Source: Archivesica marissinica (lineage: Eukaryota > Mollusca > Bivalvia > Venerida > Vesicomyidae). Taken from it: a stretch of 64,000 bases of DNA. Position 1 is the stretch's first letter. Every line of letters begins with the position of its first letter. The position numbers and the translations under genes are program-made. Positions 11,371 to 26,400 of this stretch are shown piece after piece. The stretch spans positions 27,711,051 to 27,775,050 of the forward strand of contig CM026401.1 of assembly GCA_014843695.1 (NCBI GenBank), in the 5' to 3' direction. The notes under the pieces are model-generated. The model searched no databases. It was not told where the DNA came from and saw nothing but the letters and a program-made list of their open reading frames with translations.

Positions 11371-11973
11371 TTTTGAGTAGAATTTTTAGAATAGAATTAG
11401 AATAGATATATATTGTTTTTAGAGAGGATAAACTTTAAAATTACAAATTAATTATATAGTATTTATGCATAATTATTTTATACCCATGGCGTTACCTGTT
11501 TTTAAACCCTTGACAGCAGATACAATTTCTTCAATAGTGTAACATAATGACTGTTTACAAGATAGTTAATCAATGGGTTACAATTAACTATATTGATTTC
11601 TAATGATGCTTTGTCCCATTATTTAGCTCGAATAAGTTCACAAACATGTAATATACTATTGTCGTGTGTATATTACTATTGCTATACTATGAATTTTGTA
11701 TCTGTGAAAATGCGTTCGGAAACTTCACCCGAGTCAACCCGGGTGACCTGAGTAGGGTTACCCGGGTAAGCCAATCGAACGCACTCAGTATGAGATATAA
11801 TCTTCTCCAGAGTGCATTTGATAATGGTCCAGGAAATAGCCTGGGAAGCACAGCAGATCGTGCAGTTTTCGATCTATCGGTTGGACCCACGTTTGATACA
11901 CATAAATGGTCTTGACAGAAACTATAAATTGTATGCCCAGTGTAGCTTCAGAAACACAAACAATAGCAATCGG
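11371..11973. other. Spacer with an imperfect palindrome at 11709-11783
   Basis: No gene is supported. The overlapping plus and minus ORFs at 11664-11915 are shadows of one another. The GC-rich patch at 11709-11783 is an imperfect palindrome: TGCGTTCG at its left end is matched by CGAACGCA at its right end, and two ACCCGGGT octamers lie inside. It could be a tiny foldback element or a transposon end; I cannot assign it. Confidence 0.5.
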
Positions 11974-12355
11974 TTCCCGCGAGAGTTACATATTCTGTAC
12001 ATTATATTACATAATACAAGACTGAAGTTCCCGCGAGAGTTACATATTCTGTACATTATATTACATAATACAAGACTGAAGTTCCCGCGAGAGTTACATA
12101 TTCTGTACATTGTATTACATAATACAAGACTGAAGTTCCCGCGAGAGTTACATATGCTGTACAATATATTACATAATACAAGACTGAAGTTCCCGCGAGA
12201 GTTACATATGCTGTACAATATATTACATAATACAAGACTGAAGTTCCCGCGAGAGTTACATATGCTGTACAATATATTACAAAGTACAAGACTGAAGTTC
12301 CCGCGAGAGTTACATATGCTGTACAATATATTACAAAGTACAAGACTGAAGTTGC
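11974..12355. repeat. 54-bp minisatellite, seven copies
   Basis: TTCCCGCGAGAGTTACATAT recurs every 54 bp (11974, 12028, 12082 and on). The first three copies carry TATTCTGTACATT, the last four TATGCTGTACAAT, showing that the array grew from at least two local variants. Since 54 is divisible by three, long ORFs appear on both strands (11812-12369 plus, 11922-12422 minus) and are artefacts. Confidence 0.96.
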
Positions 12356-12624
12356 CTAAGCAGATATAAAACTGGTTTTCATTTTTATCTGATTCTGTAA
12401 AACGCCGTTTCATTAGTCGCAAATTGGCTCAACCGTTGTGTCAAAGTAGGCGGCCATCTTGCTGGAGGAAACTATATAGATGGTGAACGAATTGAGAGAG
12501 ATTCATGTTGGTTCTATTACTGAAAACTGAACAATCATGTTATTGTAATTATGACTGCTTTAATATCGGACTTAAAGTAATGCAATGTGTGGAAATAATA
12601 ATTAACTTGAAATACGTATTTGAG

Positions 12625-13590
12625 TGGCACCCGGGATCTTCTTCCATCCACAGCAGCGAGTCGCCATAAGGCACCCGGGATCTTCTTCCATCCACAGCAG
12701 CGAGTCGCCATAAGGCACCCGGGATCTTCTTCCATCCACAGCAGCGAGTCGCCATAAGGCACCCGGGATCTTCTTCCATCCACAGCAGCGAGTCGCCATA
12801 AGGCACCCGGGATCTTCTTCCATCCACAGCAGCGAGTCGCCATAAGGCACCCGGGATCTTATCCATCCACAGCGTGAGTCGCCATAAGGCACCCGGGATC
12901 TACTTCCATCCACAGCAGCGAGTCGCCATAAGGCACCCGGGATCTTCTTCCATCCACAGCAGCGAGTCGCCATAAGGCACCCGGGATCTTATTCCATCCA
13001 CAGCAGCGAGTCGCCATAAGGCACCCGGGATCTTCTTCCATCCACAGCAACGAGTCGCCATAAGGCACCCGGGATCTTATTCCATCAACAGCAGCGAGTC
13101 GCCATAAGGCATCCGGGATCTTATTCCATCCACAGCAGCGAGTCGCCATAAGGCACCCGGGATCTTATTCCATCAACAGCGCGAGTCCATAAGGCATCCG
13201 GGATCTTATTCCATCCACAGCAGCGAGTCGCCATAAGGCATCCGGGATCTTATTCCATCCACAGCAGCGAGTCGCCATAAGGCATCCGGGATCTTATTCC
13301 ATCAACAGCAGCGAGTCGCCATAAGGCATCCGGGATCTTATTCCATCAACAGCAGCGAGTCGCCATAAGGCATCCGGGATCTTATTCCATCAACAGCAGC
13401 GAGTCGCCATAAGGCATCTGGGATCTTATTCCATCCACAGCAGCGAGTCGCCATAAGGCATCCGGGATCTTATTCCATCAACAGCAGCGAGTCGCCATAA
13501 GGCACCCGGGATCTTCTTCCATCCACAGCAGCGAGTCGCCATAAGGCATCCGGGATCTTCTTCCATCCACAGCAGCGAGTCGCCATAAGA
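12625..13590. repeat. 44-bp GC-rich minisatellite, 22 copies
   Basis: CACCCGGGATCTTCTTCCAT recurs every 44 bp (CCCGGG at 12630, 12674). The right part prefers CATCCGGGATCTTATTCC and CATCAACAGC variants, so two subfamilies occupy different parts of the array. It is much richer in G and C than its surroundings. Minus-strand ORFs of 96-123 codons run through it in all frames, because the unit contains no stop in that orientation; these are not proteins. Confidence 0.96.
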
Positions 13591-14429
13591 CTTTTGGTTT
13601 CACGTTGACCCCCAAAACGAACAATCAAATATGTAAGTCCCATATTTAGAAAATATCATAAGTTGACATAGTTTGCCTGGTCAGTCATATTTATAACACC
13701 GTGGCCATTAACCGTATTGAGTATCTGATAATATAATTTTGCCAGAAGTAAAAACGTGAAAAATCGACAGACTGGGACCCATCAAGTAAAGATACATAGC
13801 TACATGGACAGCGCAATTTGTTAATGGATGGACGTAAAGCAATAGATGTCTGTAAATAGGACATAGCCAGTGTGGACGTAATGTATTGTTTTAATGAGCA
13901 AGTCGAGGGATTGGACAGTCTTTCCTAATGTTGGATTACACTTTATAAATTGGTTTCATTAATCTAACAATGTAGCTATGGTACGTGATATACGTGATAG
14001 GCTCTTTCATTAATGAAGGCAATAACAAGTCGGATGCTTGTTTTACCAGGATACTAAGTTTTTCACATAGATTTGAGACAAAACAACTATCCTGTGGATT
14101 GCAGCGATTGAATAACCGAATTAGCAATAGATCGTAATGTAACATTGTTTGTAGCTGACCCTAGATCTGCATATAAGTTCTGAAAATTGTAATGGTGTGC
14201 TTGCCCTAGAGTACCCTGGCGGTATCGATCGCTGCGCTCACTCACCCACTATGAGGTAGGTATGTCGCAACGTCCCTGGGTTTCTATCACAGTACAAAAA
14301 GCAATTCATTTAATGCTTTTATGAAACACTTAATCGCCACACTGTAATGCGATATAAAATAAAACCTTTATTGTAAGTGGAATTAGTAATAAATGTACTT
14401 CTAATAACCATTTGCTTACTGGTCAACAT
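13591..14429. other. No recognisable gene
   Basis: About 840 bp of AT-rich spacer between two arrays. The 69-codon minus-strand ORF at 13936-14145 has no recognisable motif. Near 14256 the text GGTAGGTATGTCGCAACG resembles the right part of the foldback element at 9794-10385, suggesting a diverged relative. Confidence 0.55.
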
Positions 14430-17400
14430 AGAAGACACAGAATGACCAACACATTACATACTACAGAGTGACCAACACGTTACATACTACATACTGACAA
14501 GTACATAACAAACTACAGAGTGACCAATACATAACAAACTACAGAGTGACAATACATTACATACTACAGAGTAACCAACACGTTACATACTACAGATTGA
14601 CAAGTACATAACAACCTACAGAGTGACCAGGACATTATATACTACAGAGTGACAAGGATATTATATACTACAGAGTGACCAATACATAACATACTACAGA
14701 GTGACCAACACATTACATACTACAGATTGACAAGTACATAACAAACTACAGAGTGACCAGGACATTACATACTACAGAGTGACAAGGATATTATATACTA
14801 CAGATTGACCAACACATTACATACTACAGAGTGACCAATACATAACATACTACAGAGTGAACAACACGTTACATACTACAGATTGACAAGTACATAACAA
14901 ACTACAGAGTGACCAACACATTACATACTACAGAGTGACCAATACATAACATAATACAGAGTGACCAACACATTACATACTACAGATTGACAAGTACATA
15001 ACAAATACAGAGTGACCAACACGTTACATACTACAGATAGACAAGTACATAACAAACTACAGAGTGACCAATACATTAAATACTACAGAGTGACCAATAC
15101 ATTACATACTACAGAGTAACCAATACACTACATACTACAGAGTGACCAATACATTACAAACTACAGAGTGACCAAGACATTACAAACTACAGAGTGACCA
15201 GTACATTACATACTACAGAGTGACCAATACACGACATACTACAGAGTGACCAACACGTTACATACTACAGATTGACAAGTACATAACAAACTACAGAGTG
15301 ACCAACACATTACATACTACAGAGTGACCAATACATACATAATACAGAGTGACCAACACATTACATACTACAGATTGACAAGTACATAACAAATACAGAG
15401 TGACCAACACGTTACATACTACAGATAGACAAGTACATAACAAACTACAGAGTGACCAATACATTAAATACTACAGAGTGACCAATACATTACATACTAC
15501 AGAGTAACCAATACACTACATACTACAGAGTGACCAATACATTACAAACTACAGAGTGACCAAGACATTACAAACTACAGAGTGACCAGTACATTACATA
15601 CTACAGAGTGACCAATACACTACATACTACAGAGTAACCAATACATTACATACTACAGAGTGACCAATACATTACAAAATACAGAGTGACCAATACACTA
15701 CATACTACAGAGTAACCAATACATTACATACTACAGAGTGACCAGTACATTACAAACTACAGAGTGACCAACACATTACAAACTACAGAGTGACCAACAC
15801 ATTACATACTACAGATTGACAAGTACATAGCAAACTACAGAGTGACCAATACATTACATACTACTGAGTAACCAATACACTACATACTACAGAGTAACCA
15901 ATACACTACATAATACAGAGTGACCAACACATTACATACTACAGATAGACAAGTACATAACAAACTACAGAGTGACCAATACATTAAATACTACAGAGTG
16001 ACCAATACATTACATACTACAGAGTAACCAATACACTACATACTACAGAGTGACCAATACATTACAAACTACAGAGTGACCAAGACATTACAAACTACAG
16101 AGTGACCAGTACATTACATACTACAGAGTGACCAATACACTACATACTACAGAGTGACCAACACGTTACATACTACTGAGTAACCAATACGCTACATACT
16201 ACAGAGTAACCAATACACTACATACTACAGAGTGACCAAAACATTACATAATACAGATTGACAAGTACATTACAAACTACAGAGTGACTAACACGTTACA
16301 TACTACAGATTGACAAGTACATAACAAACTACAGAGTGACCATTACATTACATACTACAGAGTGACCAGTACATAACATACCTCAGAATAACCAGTACAT
16401 TACATTCTACAGAGTAACAAATACATTACAAACTACAGAATGGCCAATACATTACATACTACAGAGTGACCAGTACATTACAAACTACAGAGTGACCAAT
16501 ACATTACAAACTACAGAGTGACCAGTACATTACAAACTACAGAGTAACCAGTACATTACAAACTACAGAGTGACAAATACATTACAAACTAGAGAGTTAC
16601 CAGGACATTACAAACTACAGAGTGACCAGTACATTACATACTACAGAGTAACCAATACATTACGTACTACAGAGTGACCAATACATTACAAACTACAGAG
16701 TGACCAGTACATTACAAACTGCAGAGTGACCAATACATTACAAACTAAAGAGTGACCAGTACATTATAAACTACAGAGTGACCAGTACATTACAAACTAC
16801 AGTGTACCCAATATATTACAAGCTACAGAGTAACCAATACATTACATACTACAGAGTGACCAGTACATTACAAACTACAGTGTACCCAATATATTACCAG
16901 CTACAGAGTAAACAATACATTACATACTACAGAGTAACCAATACATTACAAACTGCAGAGTAACCAGGACATTACATACTACAGAGTAACCAATACATTA
17001 CAAACTACAGAGTAACCAATACATTACATACTACAGAGTAACCAATACATTACATACTACAGAGTGACCAATACATTACATACTACAGAATGGCCAATAC
17101 ATTACATACTACAGAGTGACCAGTACATTACAAACTACAGAGTGACGAATACATTACAAACTACAGACTGGCCAAAACATAACAAACTACAGCGTGACCA
17201 GTACATACCAAAATACAGAGTAAGCAATATATTACAACTACAGGACAAGGATATTACATACTACAGACTGATCAATACATTACATACTACAGAATAACCA
17301 GTACATTGCATTCTACAGAGTAACAAATACATTACAAACTACAGAATGGCCAATACATTAAATACTACAGAGTGACCAATACATTACAAATAAAATAGTG

Positions 17401-20400
17401 ACCAATACATTACAAACAACAGAGTAACCAGTACATTACAAACTACAGAGTGACAAATACATTACAAACTACAGAGTTACCAGGAAAGTACAAACTACAG
17501 AATGACCAGTACATTACATACTACAGAGTAACCAATACATTACGTACTACAGAGTGACCAATACATTACAAACTACAGAGTGACCAGTACATTACAAACT
17601 GCAGAGTGACCAATACATTACAAACTACAGAGTGACCAGTACATTACAAACTACAGAGTGACCAGTACATTACATACTACAGAGTAACCAATACATTACA
17701 TACTACAGAGTGACCAATACATTACAAACTACAGAGTGACCAGTACATTACAAACTACAGTGTACCCAATATATTACAAGCTACAGAGTAACCAATACAT
17801 TACATACTACAGAGTAACCAATACATTACAAACTACAGAGTAAGCTGTACATTACATACTACAGAGTACGAGTACATTACAAACTACAGGGTAACCAATA
17901 CAATACATACTACAGAGTAACCAATACACTACATACTACAGAGTAACCAATACACTACATACTACAGAGTGACCAAAACATTACATACTACAGATTGACA
18001 AGTACATTACAAACCACAGAGTGACCAACACGTTACATACTACAGATTGACAAGTACATAACAAACTACAGAGTGACCAATACATTACATACTACAGAGT
18101 GACCAGTACATTACATACTACAGAATAACCAGTACATTACATTCTACATAGTAACAAATACATTACAAACTACAGAATGGCCAAAACATTACATACTACA
18201 CAGTGACCAGTACATTACAAACTACAGAGTGACCAATATATTACAAACTACAGAGTGACCAGTACATTACAAACTACAGAATAACCAGTACATTACAAAC
18301 TACAGAGTGAAAATACATTACAAACTACAGAGTTACCAGGACAGTACAAACTACAGAGTGACCAGTACATTACATACTACAGAGTAACCAATACATTACG
18401 TACTACAGAGTGACCAATACATTACAAACAACAGAGTAACCAGTACATTACAAACTACAGAGTGACAAATACATTACAAACTACAGAGTTACCAGGAAAG
18501 TACAAACTACAGAATGACCAGTACATTACATACTACAGAGTAACCAATACATTACGTACTACAGAGTGACCAATACATTACAAACTACAGAGTGACCAGT
18601 ACATTACAAACTGCAGAGTGACCAATACATTACAAACTACAGAGTGACCAGTACATTACAAACTACAGAGTGACCAGTACATTACATACTACAGAGTAAC
18701 CAATACATTACATACTACAGAGTGACCAATACATTACAAACTACAGAGTGACCAGTACATTACAAACTACAGTGTACCCAATATATTACAAGCTACAGAG
18801 TAACCAATACATTACATACTACAGAGTAACCAATACATTACAAACTACAGAGTAAGCTGTACATTACATACTACAGAGTGACGAGTACATTACAAACTAC
18901 AGGGTAACCAATACATTACATACTACAGAGTAACCAATACACTACATACTACAGAGTAACCAATACACTACATACTACAGAGTGACCAAAACATTACATA
19001 CTACAGATTGACAAGTACATTACAAACTACAGAGTGACCAACACGTTACATGCTACAGATTGACAAGTACATAACAAACTACATAGTGACCAATACATTA
19101 CATACTACAGAGTGACCAGTACATTACATACTACAGAATAACCAGTACATTACATTCTACAGAGTAACAAATACATTACAAACTACAGAATGGCCAATAC
19201 ATTAAATACTACACAGTGACCAGTACATTACAAACTACAGAGTGACCAATACATTACAAACTACAGAGTGACCAGTACATTACAAACTACAGAGTAACCA
19301 GTACATTACAAACTACAGAGTGAAAATACATTACAAACTACAGAGTTACCAGGACAGTACAAACTACAGAGTGACCAGTACATTACATACTACAGAGTAA
19401 CCAATACATTACGTACTACAGAGTGACCAATACATTACAAACTACAGAGTGACCAGTACATTACAAACTGCAGAGTGACCAATACATTACAAACTAAAGA
19501 GTGACCAGTACATTACAAACTACAGAGTGACCAGTACTTTACAAACTACAGTGTACCCAATATATTACAAGCTACAGAGTAATCAATACATTACATACTA
19601 CAGAATAACCAATACATTACAAACTACAGAGTAACCAGGACATTACATACTACAGAGTAACCAATACATTACAAACTACAGAGTAACCAATACATTACAT
19701 ACTACAGAGTGACCAATACATTACATACTACAGAATGGCCAATACATTACATACTACAGAGTGACCAGTACATTACAAACTACAGAGTGACCAATACATT
19801 ACAAACTACAGAGTGACCAGTACATTACAAAATACAGAGTAACCAGTACATTACAAACTACAGAGTGACAAATACATTACAAACTACAGAGTTACCAGGA
19901 TATTACAAACTACAGAGTGACCAGTACATTACAAACTACAGAGTGACCAGTACATTACATACTACAGAGTAACCAATACATTACAAACTACAGAGTTACC
20001 AGGACATTACAAACTACAGAGTGACCAGTACATTACATACTACAGAGTAACCAATACATTACGTACTACAGAGTGACCAGTACATTATAAATTACAGAGT
20101 GACCAGTACATTACAAACTACAGTGTACCCAATATATTACAAGCTACAGAGTAACCAATACATTACATACTACCGAGTGATCAGTACATTACAAACTACA
20201 GTGTACCCAATATATTACCAGCTACAGAGTAACCAATACATTACATACTACAGAGTAACCAATACATTACAAACTACAGAGTAACCAGGACATTACATAC
20301 TACAGAGTAACCAATACATTACAAACTACAGAGTAACCAATACATTACATACTACAGAGTAACCAATACATTACATATTACAGAGTGACCAATACATTAC

Positions 20401-23400
20401 ATACTACAGAATGGCCAATACATTACATACTACAGAGTGACCAGTACATTACAAACTACAGAGTGACGAATACATTACAAACTACAGACTGGCCAAAACA
20501 TTACATACTACAGAATAACCAGTACATTACATTCTACAGAGTAACAAATACATTACAAACTACAGAATGGCCAATACATTACATACTACAGAGTGACCAG
20601 TACATTACAAACTACAGAGTGACCAATACATTACAAATAAAATAGTGACCAATACATTACAAACTACAGAGTAACCAGTACATTTCAAACTACAGAGTGA
20701 CAAATACATTACAAACTACAGAGTTACCAGGAAAGTACAAACTACAGAATGACCAGTACATTACATACTACAGAGTAACCAATACATTACGTACTACAGA
20801 GTGACCAATACATTACAAACTACAGAGTGACCAGTAAATTACAAACTACAGAGTGACCAGTACATTACAAACTACAGAGTGACCAGTACATTACATACTA
20901 CAGAGTAACCAATACATTACATACTACAGAGTGACCAATACATTACAAACTACAGAGTGACCAGTACATTACAAACTACAGTGTACCCAATATATTACAA
21001 GCTACAGAGTAACCAATACATTACATACTACAGAGTAACCAATACATTACAAACTACAGAGTAAGCTGTACATTACATACTACAGAGTGACGAGTACATT
21101 ACAAACTACAGGGTAACCAATACATTACAAACTACAGAGTAACCAATACATTACATACTACAGAGTAACCAATACACTACATACTACAGAGTAACCAATA
21201 CACTACATACTACAGAGTGACCAAAACATTACATACTACAGATTGACAAATACATTACCAACCACAGAGTGACCAATACATTACATACTACAGAGTGACC
21301 AATACATTACAAACTACAGAATGACCAATACAATACATACTACAGAGTGACCAATACATTACATACTACAGAGTGACCAATACATTACATACTACAGAGT
21401 GACTAGGATATTACATACTACAGAGTGACTAGGATATTACATACTACAGAGTTACCAGGAAATTACAAACTTCAGAATGACCAGTACATTACATACTATA
21501 GAGTAACCAATACATTACGTACTACAGAGTGACCAATACATTACAAACTACAGAGTGACCAGTACATTACAAATTGCAGAGTGACCAATACATTACAAAC
21601 TACATAGTGACCAGTACATTACAAATTACAGAGTGACCAGTACATTACATACTACAGAGTAACCAATACATTACAAAAAACAGAGTAACCAGGACCTTAC
21701 ATACTAAAGAGTAACAAATACATTACAAACTACAGAGTAACCAATACATTACATACTACAGAGTGACCAATACATTACATACTACAGAGTAACCAATACA
21801 CTACATACTACAGAGTGACCAGTACATTACATACTACAGAGTGACCAATACACTACATACTACAGAGTAACCAATACACTACATACTACAGAGTGAACAA
21901 TACATTACAAACTACAAAGTGACCAGTACATTACAAACTACAGAGTGACCAACACGTTACATACTACAGATTGACAAGTACATAACAAACTACAGAGTGA
22001 CCAACACATTGCTTACTACAGATTGACAAGTACATCACAAACTACAGACTGACCAAGACATAACATACTACAGACTGGCCAAAACATAACAAACTACAGC
22101 GTGACCAGTACATACCAAAATACAGAGTAAGCAATATATTACAACTACAGGACAAGGACATTACATACTACAGACTGACCAATACATTACATACTACAGA
22201 ATAACCAGTACATTACAGTCTACAGAGTAACAAATACATTACAAACAACAGAATGGCCAATACATTACATACTACAGTGTGACCAGTACATTACAAACTA
22301 CAGAGTGACCAATACATTACAAACTACATAATGACCAATACATTACAAACTACAGAGTAACCAGTACATTACAAACTACAGAGTGACATATACATTACAA
22401 ACTACAGAGTTACCATGAAATTACAATCTACAGAATGACCAGTACATTACATACTACAGAGTAACCAATACATTACATACTACAGAGTGACCAATACATT
22501 ACAAACTACAGAGTGACCAGTACATTACAAACTACAGTGTACCCAATACTTTACAAACTACAGAGTAACCAATACATTACATACTACAGAGTAACCAATA
22601 CATTACAAACAACAGAGTAACCAGCACATTACATACTACAGAGTAACCAATACATTACAAACTACAGAGTAACCAATACATTACATACTACAGAGAACCA
22701 ATACATTACATTCTACAGAGTGACCAATACATTACAAACTACAGAGTGACCAGTACATAACAAACTACAGAGTGACCAACACGTTACTTACTACAGATTG
22801 ACAAGTACATAACAAACTACAGAGTGACCAACACGTTGCATACTATAAATTGACAAGTACATAACAAACTACAGACTGACCAAGACATAGCATACTACAG
22901 ACTGGCCAAAACATAACAAACTACAGCGTGACCAGTACATACCAAAATACAGAGTAAGCAATATATTACAACTACAGGACAAGGACATTACATACTACAG
23001 ACTGACCAATACATTACATACTACAGAGTAACCAGTACATTACAAACTACAGAGTGACCAATACATTACAAACTACAGAGTGACCAGTACATTACAAACT
23101 ACAGTGTAACCAATACATTACAAACTACAGAGTAACCAATACATTACAAACTACAGAGTAACCAATACATTACAAACTACAGAGTAACCAGTACATTGCA
23201 TACTACAGAGTGACGAGTACATTACAAACTACAGAGTAACCAATACATTACAAACTACAGAGTAACCAATACATTACATACTACAGAGTAACCAATACAT
23301 TACATACTACAGAGTAACCAATACATTACAAACTACAGAGTAACCAGTACATTACAAACTACAGTGTAACCAATATATTACAAACTACAGAGTAACCAAT

Positions 23401-26400
23401 ACATTACATACTACAGAGTAACCAATACATTACATACTACAGAGTAACCAATACATTACATACTACAGAGTGACCAGTACATTACAAACTACAGTGTAAC
23501 CAATACATTACAAACTACAGAGTAACCAATACATTACATACTACAGAGTAACCAATACATTACAAACAACAGAGTAACCAGGACATTACATACTACAGAG
23601 TAACCAATACATTACAAACTACAGAGTAACCAATACATTACATACTACAGAGAACCAATACATTACATCTACAGAGTGACCAATACATTACAAACTACAG
23701 AGTGACCATCACATTACATACTACAGATTGACAAGTACATAACAAACTACAGAGTGACCAACACGTTACTTACTACAGATTGACAAGTACATAACAAACT
23801 ACAGAGTGACAAATACATTACATACTACAGAGTGACCAATGCATTACATACTACAGAGTGACCAATACATTACATACTACAGAGTAATCAATACACTACA
23901 TACTACAGAGTGACCAATACATTACACACTACAGAGTGACCAAATCATTACAAACTACAGAGTGACCAGTACATTACATACTACAGAGTGACCAATACTC
24001 TACATATTACAGAGTAAACAATACACTACATACTACAGAGTGACCAATACATTACAAACTACAGAGTGACCAGTACATTACAAACTAAAAAGTGACCAAC
24101 ACATTACATACTACAGATTGACAAGTACATAACAAACTACAGAGTGACCAACACGTTACATACTACAGATTGACAAGTACATAGCAAAGTACAGAGTGAC
24201 CAACACGTTGCATACTATAGATTGACAAGTACATAACAAACTACAGACTGACCAAGACATAACATACTACAGACTGGCCAAAACATAACAAACTACAGCG
24301 TGACCAGTACATACCAAAATACAGAGTAAGCAATATATTACAACTACAGGACAAGGACATTACATACTACAGACTGACCAATACATTACATACTACAGAA
24401 TAACCAGTACGTTACATTCTACAGAGTAACAAATACATTACAAACTACAGAATGGCCAATACATTACATACTACAGAGTGACCAGTACATTTACAAACTA
24501 CAGAGTGACCAATACATTACAATCTACAGAGTGACCAGTACATTACAAACTACAGTGTACCCAATATATTACAAGCTACCGAGTAACCAATACATTACAT
24601 ACTACAGAGTAACCAATACATTACAAACTACAGAGTAACCAGTACATTACATACTACAGAGTGACGAGTACATTACAAACTACAGGGTAACCAATACATT
24701 ACAAACTACAGAGTAACCAATACATTACATACTACAGAGTAACCAATACATTACAAACAACAGAGTAACCAGGACATTACATACTACAGCGTAACCAATA
24801 CATTACACACTGCAGAGTGACCAATATATTACAAACTACAGAGTGACCAGTACATTACATACTACAGAGTAACCAATACATTACATACTACAGAGTGACC
24901 AATACATTACAATCTACAGAGTGACTAGTACATTACAAACTACAGTGTACCCAATATATTACAAGCTACAGAGTAACCAATACATTACATACTACAGAGT
25001 GACCAATACATTACATACTACAGAGTGACCAATACATTACATACCACAGAGTGACTAGGATATTACATACTACAGAGTGACTAGGATATTACATACTACA
25101 GAGTTACCAGGAAATTACAAACTTCAGAATGACCAGTACATTACATACTATAGAGTAACCAATACATTACGTACTACAGAGTGACCAATACATTACAAAC
25201 TACAGAGTGACCAGTACATTACAAACTGCAGAGTGACCAATACATACAAACTACAAGTGACCATACATTACAAATTACAGAGTGACCAGTACATTACATA
25301 CTACAGAGTAACCAATACATTACAAAAAACAGAGTAACCAGGACCTTACATACTACAGAGTAACAAATACATTACAAACTACAGAGTAACCAATACATTA
25401 CATACTACAGAGTGACCAATACATTACATACTACAGAGTAACCAATACACTACATACTACAGAGTGACCAGTACATTACATACTACAGAGTGACCAATAC
25501 ACTACATACTACAGAGTAACCAATACACTACATACTACAGAGTGAACAATACATTACAAACTACAGAGTGACCAGTACATTACAAACTACAGAGTGACCA
25601 ACACGTTACATACTACAGATTGACAAGTACATAACAAACTACAGAGTGACCAACACGTTACATACTACAGATTGACAAGTACATAACAAACTACAGAGTG
25701 ACCAACACATTGCTTACTACAGATTGACAAGTACATCACAAACTACAGACTGACCAAGACATAACATACTACAGACTGGCCAAAACATAACAAACTACAG
25801 CGTGACCAGTACATACCAAAATACAGAGTAAGCAATATATTACAACTACAGGACAAGGACATTACATACTACAGACTGACCAATACATTACATACTACAG
25901 AATAACCAGTACATTACAGTCTACAGAGTAACAAATACATTACAAACTACAGAATGGCCAATACATTACATACTACAGTGTGACCAGTACATTACAAACT
26001 ACAGAGTGACCAATACATTACAAACTACATAATGACCAATACATTACAAACTACAGAGTAACCAGTACATTACAAACTACAGAGTGACATATACATTACA
26101 AACTACAGAGTTACCATGAAATTACAATCTACAGAATGACCAGTACATTACATACTACAGAGTAACCAATACATTACATACTACAGAGTGACCAATACAT
26201 TACAAACTACAGAGTGACCAGTACATTACAAACTACAGTGTACCCAATATATTACAAGCTACAGAGTAACCAATACATTACATACTACAGATTAACCAAT
26301 ACATTACAAACTACAGAGTAACCAGTACATTACATACTACAGATTGAAAATTACATTACAAACTACAGGGTAACCAATACTTTACAAACTACAGAGTAAC

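Noticed and set aside
11812..12422. Long ORFs (185 and 166 codons) on opposite strands
   Set aside because: They follow the 54-bp minisatellite, whose length is divisible by three. The two strands are equally open.
12535..13149. Minus-strand ORFs of 96-123 codons with a regular Trp- and Cys-containing repeat
   Set aside because: They are the 44-bp minisatellite read in frames without stops. The same peptide cycle appears in all three frames, which a selected protein would not show.
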